Origin: Candidatus Gastranaerophilales bacterium
GTDB taxonomy: Bacteria > Cyanobacteriota > Vampirovibrionia > Gastranaerophilales > Gastranaerophilaceae
Length of the DNA stretch: 64,000 nucleotides
Direction of reading: 5' to 3'
Assembly (NCBI GenBank): GCA_944326685.1
Contig: CALVEV010000006.1
Location: 22,204 to 86,203, forward strand
Position numbers and translations under genes: made by a program. Each line of letters begins with the position of its first letter. The stretch's first letter is position 1. Shown one piece after another: positions 8,497-15,294 of this stretch. The notes under the pieces were generated by a model. That model saw only the letters and a list, made by a program, of their open reading frames with translations, ran no database searches and was not told the DNA's origin.

Positions 8497-8525
8497 ATTA
8501 TATCTAAAATTAGAATATTTGTAAA
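8497..8525 (-). promoter_or_regulatory. Promoter of rimP-nusA
   Basis: The minus strand carries TTTACA (8525-8520), a 17-nt spacer and TATAAT (8502-8497), a near-consensus housekeeping sigma promoter with the start expected around 8490. Confidence 0.8.
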
Positions 8526-8599
8526 GCATTGCACTTAATTTTAACCTCCCAATTAAATGTATGATGTATTATTATTGAATTTGTAGTACGTTACATTTT

Positions 8600-8998
8600 A
8601 TGAAGAAAATATTAATTATACTATTATTGTTAACTATTAATTTACCAACCTTTGCTACTGAGTGGGTCAAAATTGGTAATAATTTATATTTAGATAAATC
8701 TTCTATTAGATATTCATCAAAAAATAGGACATATAAGGCTTGGGTAAAAGAAATAAAGACCAAAGAAATTGTTCTTTATTTTAATGAATACAATATAAAA
8801 GAAAAAGAATGGCGAGCATTAGATATAGTTACAACAGACCTTAAAAACAATATAAAGAAACGAGAAACACCAAATAGTGTAGGGTTAACTTGGGTAAATG
8901 TAGTTCCTGATACAAACTCTGCTTTTGAATATCAAGAGATAAAAAAGCAAATAACAAAATCACCTGATATCTTAGAAAAAGAATTAAGAATTGATTAA
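8600..8998 (+). CDS. Exported protein, possibly Adhesin_E-like
   Basis: A protein of 132 residues with a Sec signal peptide (MKKILIILLLLTINLPTFA, cleavage before TEW). The mature part begins EWVKIGNNLYLDKSSIRYSS and continues TYKAWVKE, a W...D..S...W pattern found in the small surface-adhesin E-like family. The similarity is only a motif impression. Charged segments follow, with no second membrane helix, so the product is probably periplasmic. No ribosome binding site is obvious. Its last 15 nt overlap the 3' end of the convergent waaA. Confidence 0.7.
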   Translation: MKKILIILLLLTINLPTFATEWVKIGNNLYLDKSSIRYSSKNRTYKAWVKEIKTKEIVLYFNEYNIKEKEWRALDIVTTDLKNNIKKRETPNSVGLTWVNVVPDTNSAFEYQEIKKQITKSPDILEKELRID

Positions 8999-10231
8999 TT
9001 CTTTTAATTCATTTATTACAAAATTCATTGCACCCTTATTTTGTTCAAATACAAGTTTGCAATCGTTACATGCATTTTTATAATACTCTTGATTATTTAG
9101 TAATTTATTCATTTGCATAATAAGTTCTTTTTTATTTTTAACAATAACTCCTGCGTTAGTTCTTGTGATTATTGCATAAATATCTTTAAAATTATTCGTA
9201 CTTGGTCCTGAAATTACTGGTTTATTATATATGTTAGCCTCAAGAGGATTATGCCCCCCTGTTTTATTAAAACTTCCTCCGATAAATGCAAATTCACATA
9301 TTGAATACATTTTGCTAAGTTCACCTAATGTATCTAGAAGAATAATATCATTATTTATAAAAGAATCATTATTTGAACGTTTTCCTACCTTTAAGCCTGT
9401 ATTTTTGCATAGTTCAAATACAGAATTATTTCTTTCAGGATGTCTAGGTGCAATGAGTAATTTTACATTTTGATTTGATTTATAAATTTCTTCAAAAGCT
9501 TCTAAGATTATTTCATCTTCACCAGAATGGGTGCTACCAGCAATAATAATTTTGTTTTCAGTATTTTTTTCTATTGGAACAAAATTATCAAGATTTATAT
9601 TGATATCAAATTTTAAATTTCCCATAATTTTTGTTGTATCAGGATTTGCCCCAATAGAAATTAATTTATTATTATCTGTTTCTGATTGTGTAAGTATTTT
9701 TGTGTATTTTTGAAGAATTGGCTTAAAGAAGAATGATAACTTTTTATAGCTACCATAAGTTTTATCAGACATGCGTCCATTTACAATATATAAAGGTATG
9801 TTATTTTTTTTAGAACAATATGCTATATTAGGCCAAAGCTCAGTTTCTGCAATAATTATAACTTTAGGGTTTACTTTTTTGAAAAAATTATTTATACAGA
9901 ATGGAAAATCAAAAGGGAAATATGTAATATAATTTGCAATATCTCCTAATTTTTTCTTTGCCATTTCTTGACCCGTTTTAGTTCCAGTTGTTACAACAAT
10001 ATTATAGTCTGGGAATTGTTTTTTCGTTTCAATAATCAAATTTTGTAAAGCCAAAATTTCTCCAACAGAAACACCATAAAAAACGATTGATTTTTTAGTT
10101 AGAGGGTTTCCTAAATTAAATCCTAATTTTTCAGTAAAACCATAACCTAGCTTGGGATTTAAAAAACTTATTAACATCCAAAAAGGTAAAACTATAATAA
10201 ATAATATTGTTGAAATAAAACCGTAAATCAT
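8984..10231 (-). CDS. waaA: 3-deoxy-D-manno-octulosonic acid transferase
   Basis: Inner-membrane glycosyltransferase that attaches Kdo to lipid A precursor (GT30, KdtA). The 415 residues include an N-terminal membrane helix, the family motif FYGVSVGEILAL, ETELWPNIAY, and the C-terminal donor site AGSTHSGEDEIIL, APRHPERN and FIGGSFNKTGGHNPLEA. This is direct evidence that the host makes lipopolysaccharide. GGGAGAG precedes the ATG on the minus strand. No other LPS gene is nearby. Confidence 0.95.
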   Translation of the reverse strand: MIYGFISTILFIIVLPFWMLISFLNPKLGYGFTEKLGFNLGNPLTKKSIVFYGVSVGEILALQNLIIETKKQFPDYNIVVTTGTKTGQEMAKKKLGDIANYITYFPFDFPFCINNFFKKVNPKVIIIAETELWPNIAYCSKKNNIPLYIVNGRMSDKTYGSYKKLSFFFKPILQKYTKILTQSETDNNKLISIGANPDTTKIMGNLKFDININLDNFVPIEKNTENKIIIAGSTHSGEDEIILEAFEEIYKSNQNVKLLIAPRHPERNNSVFELCKNTGLKVGKRSNNDSFINNDIILLDTLGELSKMYSICEFAFIGGSFNKTGGHNPLEANIYNKPVISGPSTNNFKDIYAIITRTNAGVIVKNKKELIMQMNKLLNNQEYYKNACNDCKLVFEQNKGAMNFVINELKELINS

Positions 10232-10353
10232 ATACTCTCCCTAACTTTTTAAATAATTATAACAGATTTTATTATTTAGGAACAGATTGTAAAGAATCAA
10301 ACTTTAGTTATACAAGATTCATAATTTAGGATAATTATAATATTTCAATAAAT

Positions 10354-10362
10354 TGATAAAAT
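10354..10362 (+). promoter_or_regulatory. Extended -10 for a leaderless transcript of the STAS-like gene
   Basis: TGA TAAAAT (extended -10) ends 6 nt (AATAAT) before the ATG at 10369. There is no Shine-Dalgarno sequence. Confidence 0.5.
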
Positions 10363-10368
10363 AATAAT

Positions 10369-10710
10369 ATGAAAATTTATTCAACTGAATCACATTACAT
10401 CCTAAATCCAGACTGTCACGAAATAACCCCAGAAATAGCGGATTTTCTTGGGGTTGCTTACAAATCAATGCCAAGAGATAAAAAAGTAGCATTTGATTTA
10501 AGTATTGTAGAAACTTGTTCAAATAAATTTTTCAAAATTTTTGAAAGATTGTATTCAGAAAGACCTGTTTCATTAATAAATACAAATGAAAAAATATTAG
10601 CATCAATTTACTTAATGAAATATGATAATTTTGTGAAAATATATCCTAATGATATTTCATTATTTGATGATAAGCACGAAATAATTAATCGAAGATTTTC
10701 TTTGGTTTGA
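10369..10710 (+). CDS. Small cytosolic protein, possibly a degenerate STAS domain
   Basis: A protein of 113 residues with no signal or membrane segment. The pattern KKVAFDLSIVETCSNKFFKI, then RPVSLINTNEKILASIYLM and NFVKIYPNDISLF, follows the beta-alpha layout of STAS (anti-sigma-factor antagonist) domains. The usual phosphorylated serine context is not clear. It lies 30 nt upstream of dapF on the same strand, probably with its own leaderless start. Function unknown. Confidence 0.6.
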   Translation: MKIYSTESHYILNPDCHEITPEIADFLGVAYKSMPRDKKVAFDLSIVETCSNKFFKIFERLYSERPVSLINTNEKILASIYLMKYDNFVKIYPNDISLFDDKHEIINRRFSLV

Positions 10711-10740
10711 GTATAATTGAATCAAATAGGAGAAATATAA

Positions 10741-11589
10741 ATGGATACAATAAAAGTCACAAAAATGAATGGTTGTGGAAATGACTTTATAATAATAGAT
10801 AAAGATGAGGCTGATAAGTATGAATTATCATATGATGAATTAGCAAGAAAAGTATGTGATCGTCATTTTGGAATTGGTGCCGATGGCATGATTATCCCAT
10901 ATATACCATCAAGAAGGACAACAGATATAGAATGGATATTTTATAATTCAGATGGTTCAACTGCTCAAATGTGTGGTAATGGTATGCGTTGCTTTGCAAA
11001 ATACGTAGTAGATAACGGTCTAGTAGAAAAAAAACATTTTACAGTAATGACAGGCGCAGGAGTAATAGCTCCTGAAGTATTAGATTGTGGCCTCGTAAGT
11101 GTAAATATGTCAAAGCCAATTTTAACTCCAGAACTTATTCCATTTGACGGTGAAAATATTTTAAATTTTGAAATAGAAGCTAAGGATAAAGTATTTAAAG
11201 CTAATGCTATATCTATGGGAAATCCACATTGTGTAATTTTTACTAAAGAAGATGTTTATGATATGGCAAAAACTTATGGCCCTTATATAGAATGTAATCA
11301 TGTTTTTCCAGAAAAAACAAATGTAGAATTTGTGAATGTACTATCAAGTGATGAAATAGATTTCTGTGTATATGAGAGAGGTTGTGGAATAACTTTAGCT
11401 TGTGGAACAGGAGCATGTGCCTCAGTAGTTGCTGGAGTTTTAAATAACTTAACAGAGTGTAAAGTAAAAGTAAATTTACTAGGAGGGGTTGTAACCGTTG
11501 ACTGGTCTGCATATCACCTTGATAAAAATAGTGACATATATTTAATTGGACCTGCTGATTATAATTTTTATGGCGAATACATATTGTAA
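10741..11589 (+). CDS. dapF: Diaminopimelate epimerase
   Basis: Interconverts LL- and meso-diaminopimelate for peptidoglycan and lysine. The 282 residues have the N-terminal motif KMNGCGNDFIIID and the two catalytic cysteines in NSDGSTAQMCGNGMRC and GCGITLACGTGACAS. Substrate-binding glycine-rich segments are intact. AGGAGAAATATAA precedes the ATG. It is followed by the ribosomal protein gene rpsF after 55 nt. Confidence 0.97.
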   Translation: MDTIKVTKMNGCGNDFIIIDKDEADKYELSYDELARKVCDRHFGIGADGMIIPYIPSRRTTDIEWIFYNSDGSTAQMCGNGMRCFAKYVVDNGLVEKKHFTVMTGAGVIAPEVLDCGLVSVNMSKPILTPELIPFDGENILNFEIEAKDKVFKANAISMGNPHCVIFTKEDVYDMAKTYGPYIECNHVFPEKTNVEFVNVLSSDEIDFCVYERGCGITLACGTGACASVVAGVLNNLTECKVKVNLLGGVVTVDWSAYHLDKNSDIYLIGPADYNFYGEYIL

Positions 11590-11644
11590 TTATTATGTTT
11601 ATGATACTATTTAAAATATAAATAGTATAAGGAGAATTATAAAC

Positions 11645-11947
11645 ATGAAACAATATGAATTATTAGTTGTGTACAAACCAAACACAGATGCAGAAGAAAT
11701 TGATAAATTAGTTGCAAAATTAACTTCAGATATTGAAGCATTAGAAGGTTCAGTATCATCAGTTGATAAAATGGGGCGTAAAAAATTAGCTTATGAAATC
11801 AACAATTTTAGAGATGGTTTCTTTGCAAACTTTATTTTATCATTAGATGAATCAAAAGTTGCTGATTTAAAAAGACAATTAAAATTAAATGACAATATTT
11901 TAAGAACAATGTTTATGACTTGTGAAAAAGTTGCTCAAGAGGTTTAA
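11645..11947 (+). CDS. rpsF: 30S ribosomal protein S6
   Basis: Ribosomal protein of the 30S platform that partners S18. The 100 residues show the family start MKQYELLVVYKPNTDAEEID and VDKMGRKKLAYEINNFRDGF. It is the first gene of the rpsF-ssb-rpsR operon, 3 nt upstream of ssb, with AAGGAG before the ATG. Confidence 0.97.
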   Translation: MKQYELLVVYKPNTDAEEIDKLVAKLTSDIEALEGSVSSVDKMGRKKLAYEINNFRDGFFANFILSLDESKVADLKRQLKLNDNILRTMFMTCEKVAQEV

Positions 11948-11950
11948 TAG

Positions 11951-12346
11951 ATGACTATAGCAAAATCTGTTGTTACAGGTACAGTTTTCAGAGCACCTGA
12001 AAAACGTTTCACTCAAAATAATGTAGCAGTTTATTCTTTAATATTAAATATTGGAGATAGAGAGGAAACATTAATTCGTGTTTTATCAACAAGAACATTA
12101 TTAGAACCAGTATTAGAAACTATTTCAAAAGGTGACAAAATTTTAGTAGAAGGCAGACTTCAAACTACCAATGCTAAAATGGAAGACGGTACTGAGCGTA
12201 AGATTTATGAAATAGACGCTAATTCAATCGAAAGAATGGGTGAGACTACTGGGTATTCACAATCTCAATCAAGTGGTGAAATTTCAAAATTCGCAGAAGA
12301 AGAATTTTCTGAAGAATTAATTGGAGAAGAGGAAATCCCATTCTAG
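11951..12346 (+). CDS. ssb: Single-stranded DNA-binding protein
   Basis: An OB-fold protein of 131 residues (GTVFRAPEKRFTQNNVAVYS, GDKILVEGRLQTTN) with a linker rich in Ser and Gln and an acidic tail ending EEEIPF. This matches the SSB tip that recruits repair proteins (DDDIPF in E. coli). It lies between rpsF and rpsR as in many bacteria. It is short in the OB part compared with E. coli (178 residues), as in cyanobacteria. Confidence 0.93.
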   Translation: MTIAKSVVTGTVFRAPEKRFTQNNVAVYSLILNIGDREETLIRVLSTRTLLEPVLETISKGDKILVEGRLQTTNAKMEDGTERKIYEIDANSIERMGETTGYSQSQSSGEISKFAEEEFSEELIGEEEIPF

Positions 12347-12403
12347 AGATAAATAGAAATATAGTAAGTAAATAATTATAAGGCTAGAAAGGCAAATAAA
12401 ACA

Positions 12404-12637
12404 ATGGCAAGACAAGACGCACAAGATAGAAAAAAACGTAAAAGTTGTAGTTTCTGTGCAGATCACGTTGAAAGTATCGATTACAAAGATGCTGCTAAGT
12501 TAAAAAGATATTTAACAGAAGCAGGAAAAATTATACCTAGACGTGTTACAGGTAACTGTGCAAAACACCAAAGAATGATTGCTAAAGCTGTTAAACAAGC
12601 TAGAGAAGCAGCTATCATTGGATACGTTTTTGACTAA
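12404..12637 (+). CDS. rpsR: 30S ribosomal protein S18
   Basis: A 77-residue 30S subunit protein that binds S6 and 16S rRNA. Conserved segments IDYKDAAKLKRYLTEAGKII and PRRVTGNCAKHQRMIAKAVK are present. It has two Cys in CSFCADHVE, a zinc-binding-like form. It ends the rpsF-ssb-rpsR operon; rplI does not follow, and a terminator does. Confidence 0.97.
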   Translation: MARQDAQDRKKRKSCSFCADHVESIDYKDAAKLKRYLTEAGKIIPRRVTGNCAKHQRMIAKAVKQAREAAIIGYVFD

Positions 12638-12650
12638 TTAGAGGATTTAA

Positions 12651-12692
12651 TTGCACCAAAGATGGTTTATACTGTCTTTGGTGTAATTTTTT
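12651..12692 (+). terminator. Terminator of rpsF-ssb-rpsR
   Basis: A 12-bp stem, TTGCACCAAAGA (12651-12662) with TCTTTGGTGTAA (12675-12686), followed by TTTTTT. Confidence 0.85.
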
Positions 12693-12708
12693 GAAAAAAG
12701 AGGTTATT

Positions 12709-12900
12709 ATGGCAGAAAATCAAATAACAATCAGATCTGATAGAGATACTGAATACACTTTTCAATACAAAGGAGAAGATGTAACATTAAAAGCAGGTGG
12801 AATTTTATCAATAGCAGATGGTCTAGAACATGTAGTTCTTCCAACAGTCGCGATGAAAATAATCAATAACCTGATAATAATCAAGCAAGATGTTAAATAA
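12709..12900 (+). CDS. Small conserved-looking protein of unknown function
   Basis: A protein of 63 residues beginning MAENQITIRSDRDTEYTF, with alternating beta-strand-like segments (ITIRSD, EYTFQYKGEDVTLKAGG) and the hydrophobic end VLPTVAMKIINNLIIIKQDVK. ATG 12709 is chosen because AAGAGG lies 6-10 nt upstream; a TTG start at 12691 falls in the preceding terminator. It stands alone between two terminators. No family is recognised. Confidence 0.65.
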   Translation: MAENQITIRSDRDTEYTFQYKGEDVTLKAGGILSIADGLEHVVLPTVAMKIINNLIIIKQDVK

Positions 12901-12901
12901 T

Positions 12902-12930
12902 AAAAAGGCGAGTTAATCTCGCTTTTTTAT
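12902..12930. terminator. Bidirectional terminator between convergent genes
   Basis: GCGAG (12908-12912) and CTCGC (12918-12922), flanked by an A run on the left and a T run on the right. It can serve both the small plus-strand gene and the minus-strand coiled-coil gene. Confidence 0.65.
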
Positions 12931-12945
12931 TATTTATTTTTGTAT

Positions 12946-13788
12946 TTACCCTTTAAGATTGTTATTTAAGTTAAGTGCGTTTTTTTGAGCAGTGTCTTTT
13001 TTATTATTTGCGTTTGCTGTTTTTTTAGCTAAAGCTTCAGATTTTTCTTTTGAAATTTGATCAGCAAATGGATTTCCTTTTATTTTAGAGCCATCTTTTG
13101 ACAATTCTCTAGATACTTGATATTGAATTGTGTTAGCTTTTGTTAAATATTTTGTAAGTTGATCATATTTTTCTTCAGCTTCACCATAAGGAGCTTGATG
13201 AGATATAAGCTCATTTACATTTTGATTTATATTTTCTAACTTATTAAGAGCAGTTTTTAAATCTCTACCAGAATTAAATCTTTTCGAAATTTTAGATAAT
13301 ATTTTTTCAGAAACAAAACTAGATGTTTTTTCTTTTATATTAGAAATAAAACCTTTTTTCGGAGAAACAAATGATGTAATATTATTTGATAGCTTTCTTG
13401 TAATATCATCACCTTGATAGGTTGCGTATAATTCTTTGAGTTTATTTTCAATAGAATGTTTTTTTAAATTAAGCATATCAATTTTTTCTGTATCATTTAA
13501 AGCTTTAGCACTATCAATTTGTTTATTTAAAATTTTTATTTCATTTTCATATTTTTCGATTTTGTATTCAATTTTAAACGCATCATCATCAATATCACGA
13601 TATGCTTCTTTTTCTAATAGCGTTGAGTCCAAGCCATTAAGTCTATGTATTGGGGTAGATATGTTTTGATTATTCGCAAATTGAAGCTGTTCTTGTTGGT
13701 TATTTTGAGCAGGCGAATTGTTTGTAGGTGTGTAGTTGTATCCTACATTATTAATGCTATTTGAATTATTTATATTATTAGCTTCCAT
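12946..13788 (-). CDS. Asn-rich coiled-coil protein (shares a module with the protein at 36424)
   Basis: A protein of 280 residues without signal peptide or membrane helix. Residues 1-45 are Asn/Gln-rich low complexity. Residues about 70-125 form a charged coiled coil (EYKIEKYENEIKILNKQIDS and on), ending in SPKKGF at about 140. A further helical region and a Lys/Asn-rich tail follow. The coiled-coil module aligns without gaps to the protein at 36424-36975 (about 15 of 43 identical, including EIK, QI, AK and EL), both followed by PKKG. Function unknown. Confidence 0.7.
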   Translation of the reverse strand: MEANNINNSNSINNVGYNYTPTNNSPAQNNQQEQLQFANNQNISTPIHRLNGLDSTLLEKEAYRDIDDDAFKIEYKIEKYENEIKILNKQIDSAKALNDTEKIDMLNLKKHSIENKLKELYATYQGDDITRKLSNNITSFVSPKKGFISNIKEKTSSFVSEKILSKISKRFNSGRDLKTALNKLENINQNVNELISHQAPYGEAEEKYDQLTKYLTKANTIQYQVSRELSKDGSKIKGNPFADQISKEKSEALAKKTANANNKKDTAQKNALNLNNNLKG

Positions 13789-13886
13789 GAATAAATTTAT
13801 CCATAATCAATATATTACATTTTGGTACAAATGAAATCCTATAAATAATTTATCTACAGAGAGACATTATTATATTACCCCTCTAC

Positions 13887-13915
13887 TTGCAAAATTTATT
13901 GATATTTGCTAGTAT
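13887..13915 (+). promoter_or_regulatory. Promoter of the HEPN/MNT operon
   Basis: TTGCAA (13887-13892), a 17-nt spacer and TAGTAT (13910-13915), with TTACCCCTCTAC directly upstream. The start is expected around 13922, 16 nt before the ATG. The upstream context closely resembles the rpoB promoter. Confidence 0.75.
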
Positions 13916-13937
13916 TCGTTATGATAGAGAGGTTTAG

Positions 13938-14336
13938 ATGTCTAGATTAAAAGAGCGAATTGAAAATTTTAATAGCGCATATAGTATATTTTTTGATGCT
14001 GTTAGTGCATATAAGAAGAATAATAAAGATGTCCTAATGCAAATGGCATTAGTTCAATCTTATGAAATTTGTTTTGAATTGGCTTGGAAAGTGTTGAAAG
14101 ATTATCTTTTAACTAAGAATATAGAAGTTTTTACACCTAAGGATGTAATTAAAACATCGTTTAATACGCAAATTATACCAAATGGACAAATTTGGATTGA
14201 TATGGCAAATGATAGAAATTCTACCTCTCACGAATATAATATGGATAAAGTTAATATCATCTTAGAAAAAATTAGTACGGATTATGCTAAAGAATTAGCT
14301 GATTTTAAAGAAAAAATAAAGGGGTTTGATGAATAA
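13938..14336 (+). CDS. HEPN-family toxin (HI0074-like nucleotidyltransferase substrate-binding protein)
   Basis: An all-helical protein of 132 residues. It has the typical SYEICFELAWKVLKDYL segment and the HEPN ribonuclease motif RNSTSHEY at 93-100, matching R-x4-H-x-Y (R93, H98, Y100). In characterised HEPN/MNT pairs this motif cleaves RNA and the tyrosine is AMPylated by the partner antitoxin. The gene overlaps the MNT gene by 8 nt. AGAGAGG precedes the ATG. Toxin activity is inferred from the motif. Confidence 0.87.
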   Translation: MSRLKERIENFNSAYSIFFDAVSAYKKNNKDVLMQMALVQSYEICFELAWKVLKDYLLTKNIEVFTPKDVIKTSFNTQIIPNGQIWIDMANDRNSTSHEYNMDKVNIILEKISTDYAKELADFKEKIKGFDE

Positions 14337-14637
14337 TTTTGGATTACCAGAACGTACAATTAATGAGCTTATTGAGTATTTTAAAACAAAACCAGAAATT
14401 GAACAGGTGAAAATTTTTGGATCTCGTGCTAAAGGGACATATAGAAATGGATCTGATATTGATTTTGCTATTTGGACAGATGAGCACAAATATTTTTCAA
14501 GATTTTTAGGAGAACTTGATGATTTACCAACCCCATACACTTTCGATTTAATTGATTATAAAACGTTGTCTCATGAAGGGATGAAAAATAGCATTGATAG
14601 AGATGGTATAATTTTTTACAAAAGAGATTTTAACTAA
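14329..14637 (+). CDS. MNT-family minimal nucleotidyltransferase antitoxin
   Basis: A protein of 102 residues of the DNA polymerase beta-like superfamily. The signature GSRAKGTYRNGSDIDFAI (31-48) gives the metal-binding pair D43 and D45; FDLIDY supplies a likely third aspartate (D73). Such proteins AMPylate the HEPN partner to neutralise it. The start overlaps the HEPN stop; ATG 14329 follows AAGGGG, and TTG 14326 is an alternative. Together with the preceding gene it forms a complete HEPN/MNT module. Confidence 0.88.
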   Translation: MNNFGLPERTINELIEYFKTKPEIEQVKIFGSRAKGTYRNGSDIDFAIWTDEHKYFSRFLGELDDLPTPYTFDLIDYKTLSHEGMKNSIDRDGIIFYKRDFN

Positions 14638-14986
14638 ATATTAAAATGAGTTTAAAAATTTTAAAACTATTTAATTTTATATATAGCTTATTAAAAATCG
14701 CGGGCGGAAAATCTAATACTAAAATTTAATGTAGAAATTGTAAATTAAATTGGGATTGTAATAATTAGCATTAAGATTTTGTCAAAATTCTAAGAGAGAT
14801 TATAAAAAAAATAAAAATGTAAAAAACCTGTTATTTTATATGTTCTTTATCTGTTATATTGAAAATGCCGAAATCCGGCAATTCTATTGCCGAAATCCGG
14901 CAGTTTTATTGCCGATATTGGGTAGTTATATCTAAAGCCAATACTAAAAATATTTACTAACTAAAATTAAACTATCCTCTTATTTA
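14638..14986. other. AT-rich gene-free region upstream of rpoB
   Basis: No supportable gene; an ATG at 14646 gives only 27 codons without a ribosome binding site. The notable content is the tandem dyad repeat at 14866-14924. The rpoB promoter and leader follow. Confidence 0.6.
14866..14930. repeat. Three tandem 22-nt units with TGCCG-N5-CGGCA dyads
   Basis: TGCCGAAATCCGGCA occurs at 14866-14880 and again at 14888-14902. A decayed third copy, TGCCGATATTGGGTA, is at 14910-14924. The period is exactly 22 nt, about two helical turns, so the dyads sit on one face of the DNA. The block ends 77 nt before the rpoB -35 element and looks like operator iterons. Confidence 0.75.
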
Positions 14987-15000
14987 CCCCTCCCCACCCC
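14987..15000. promoter_or_regulatory. Three C4 tracts abutting the rpoB -35 element
   Basis: CCCC T CCCC A CCCC runs to 15000, and the -35 TTGCAA starts at 15001. The minus strand has three G4 tracts with single-nt spacers. This is striking in such AT-rich DNA. Confidence 0.7.
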
Positions 15001-15029
15001 TTGCAAAATTTTGAAAAAAAGTGTATTAT
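15001..15029 (+). promoter_or_regulatory. Promoter of rpoB-rpoC1-rpoC2
   Basis: TTGCAA (15001-15006), a 17-nt spacer and TATTAT (15024-15029), with the start expected near 15036. This leaves a leader of about 260 nt before the rpoB ATG. Confidence 0.8.
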
Positions 15030-15035
15030 GTATAT

Positions 15036-15294
15036 CACAAAATAAGAAATATTTTATAAGGTGTTAAAGCAGAAATTTTTATTAACAATTATTAAGAATA
15101 ATTGTTTTGCATGCCTTTATTCTGCTTGACTATGATGCTTGAAGTAGTACGATATTGTAACATGCTCAAAGTGTGGGGTATTGTCACGCTTTGAATGGTA
15201 AATGTAGTGTAAGAGGCTCATTAATACAGCGAAACAGCCTATATTAACCAAATTTTTATAGTACGTACATATATAGAACAGACGAGGTAAATTA
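15036..15294 (+). promoter_or_regulatory. Long structured leader of rpoB
   Basis: The leader contains AAGCAGAA (15067-15074) pairing with TTCTGCTT (15120-15127), which encloses a perfect 10-bp hairpin (15084-15093 with 15097-15106) followed by TTTT. A second 10-bp stem pairs 15166-15175 with 15185-15194 (one G-U). No open reading frame with a ribosome binding site explains the region. Attenuation or RNA-level control of RNA polymerase synthesis is possible. I could not match a known leader family. Confidence 0.5.

Noticed and set aside
11243..11653. Minus-strand frame of 136 codons
   Set aside because: It lies antisense to dapF and the rpsF start, is rich in Leu/His/Tyr as expected of a shadow frame, and has no ribosome binding site.
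14646..14729. 27-codon frame beginning MSLKILKLF
   Set aside because: No ribosome binding site, very short and in AT-rich DNA where such frames are common by chance.
14866..14924. CRISPR array
   Set aside because: Units are only 22 nt in period with 15-nt repeats and near-identical 7-nt spacers; there are no cas genes.
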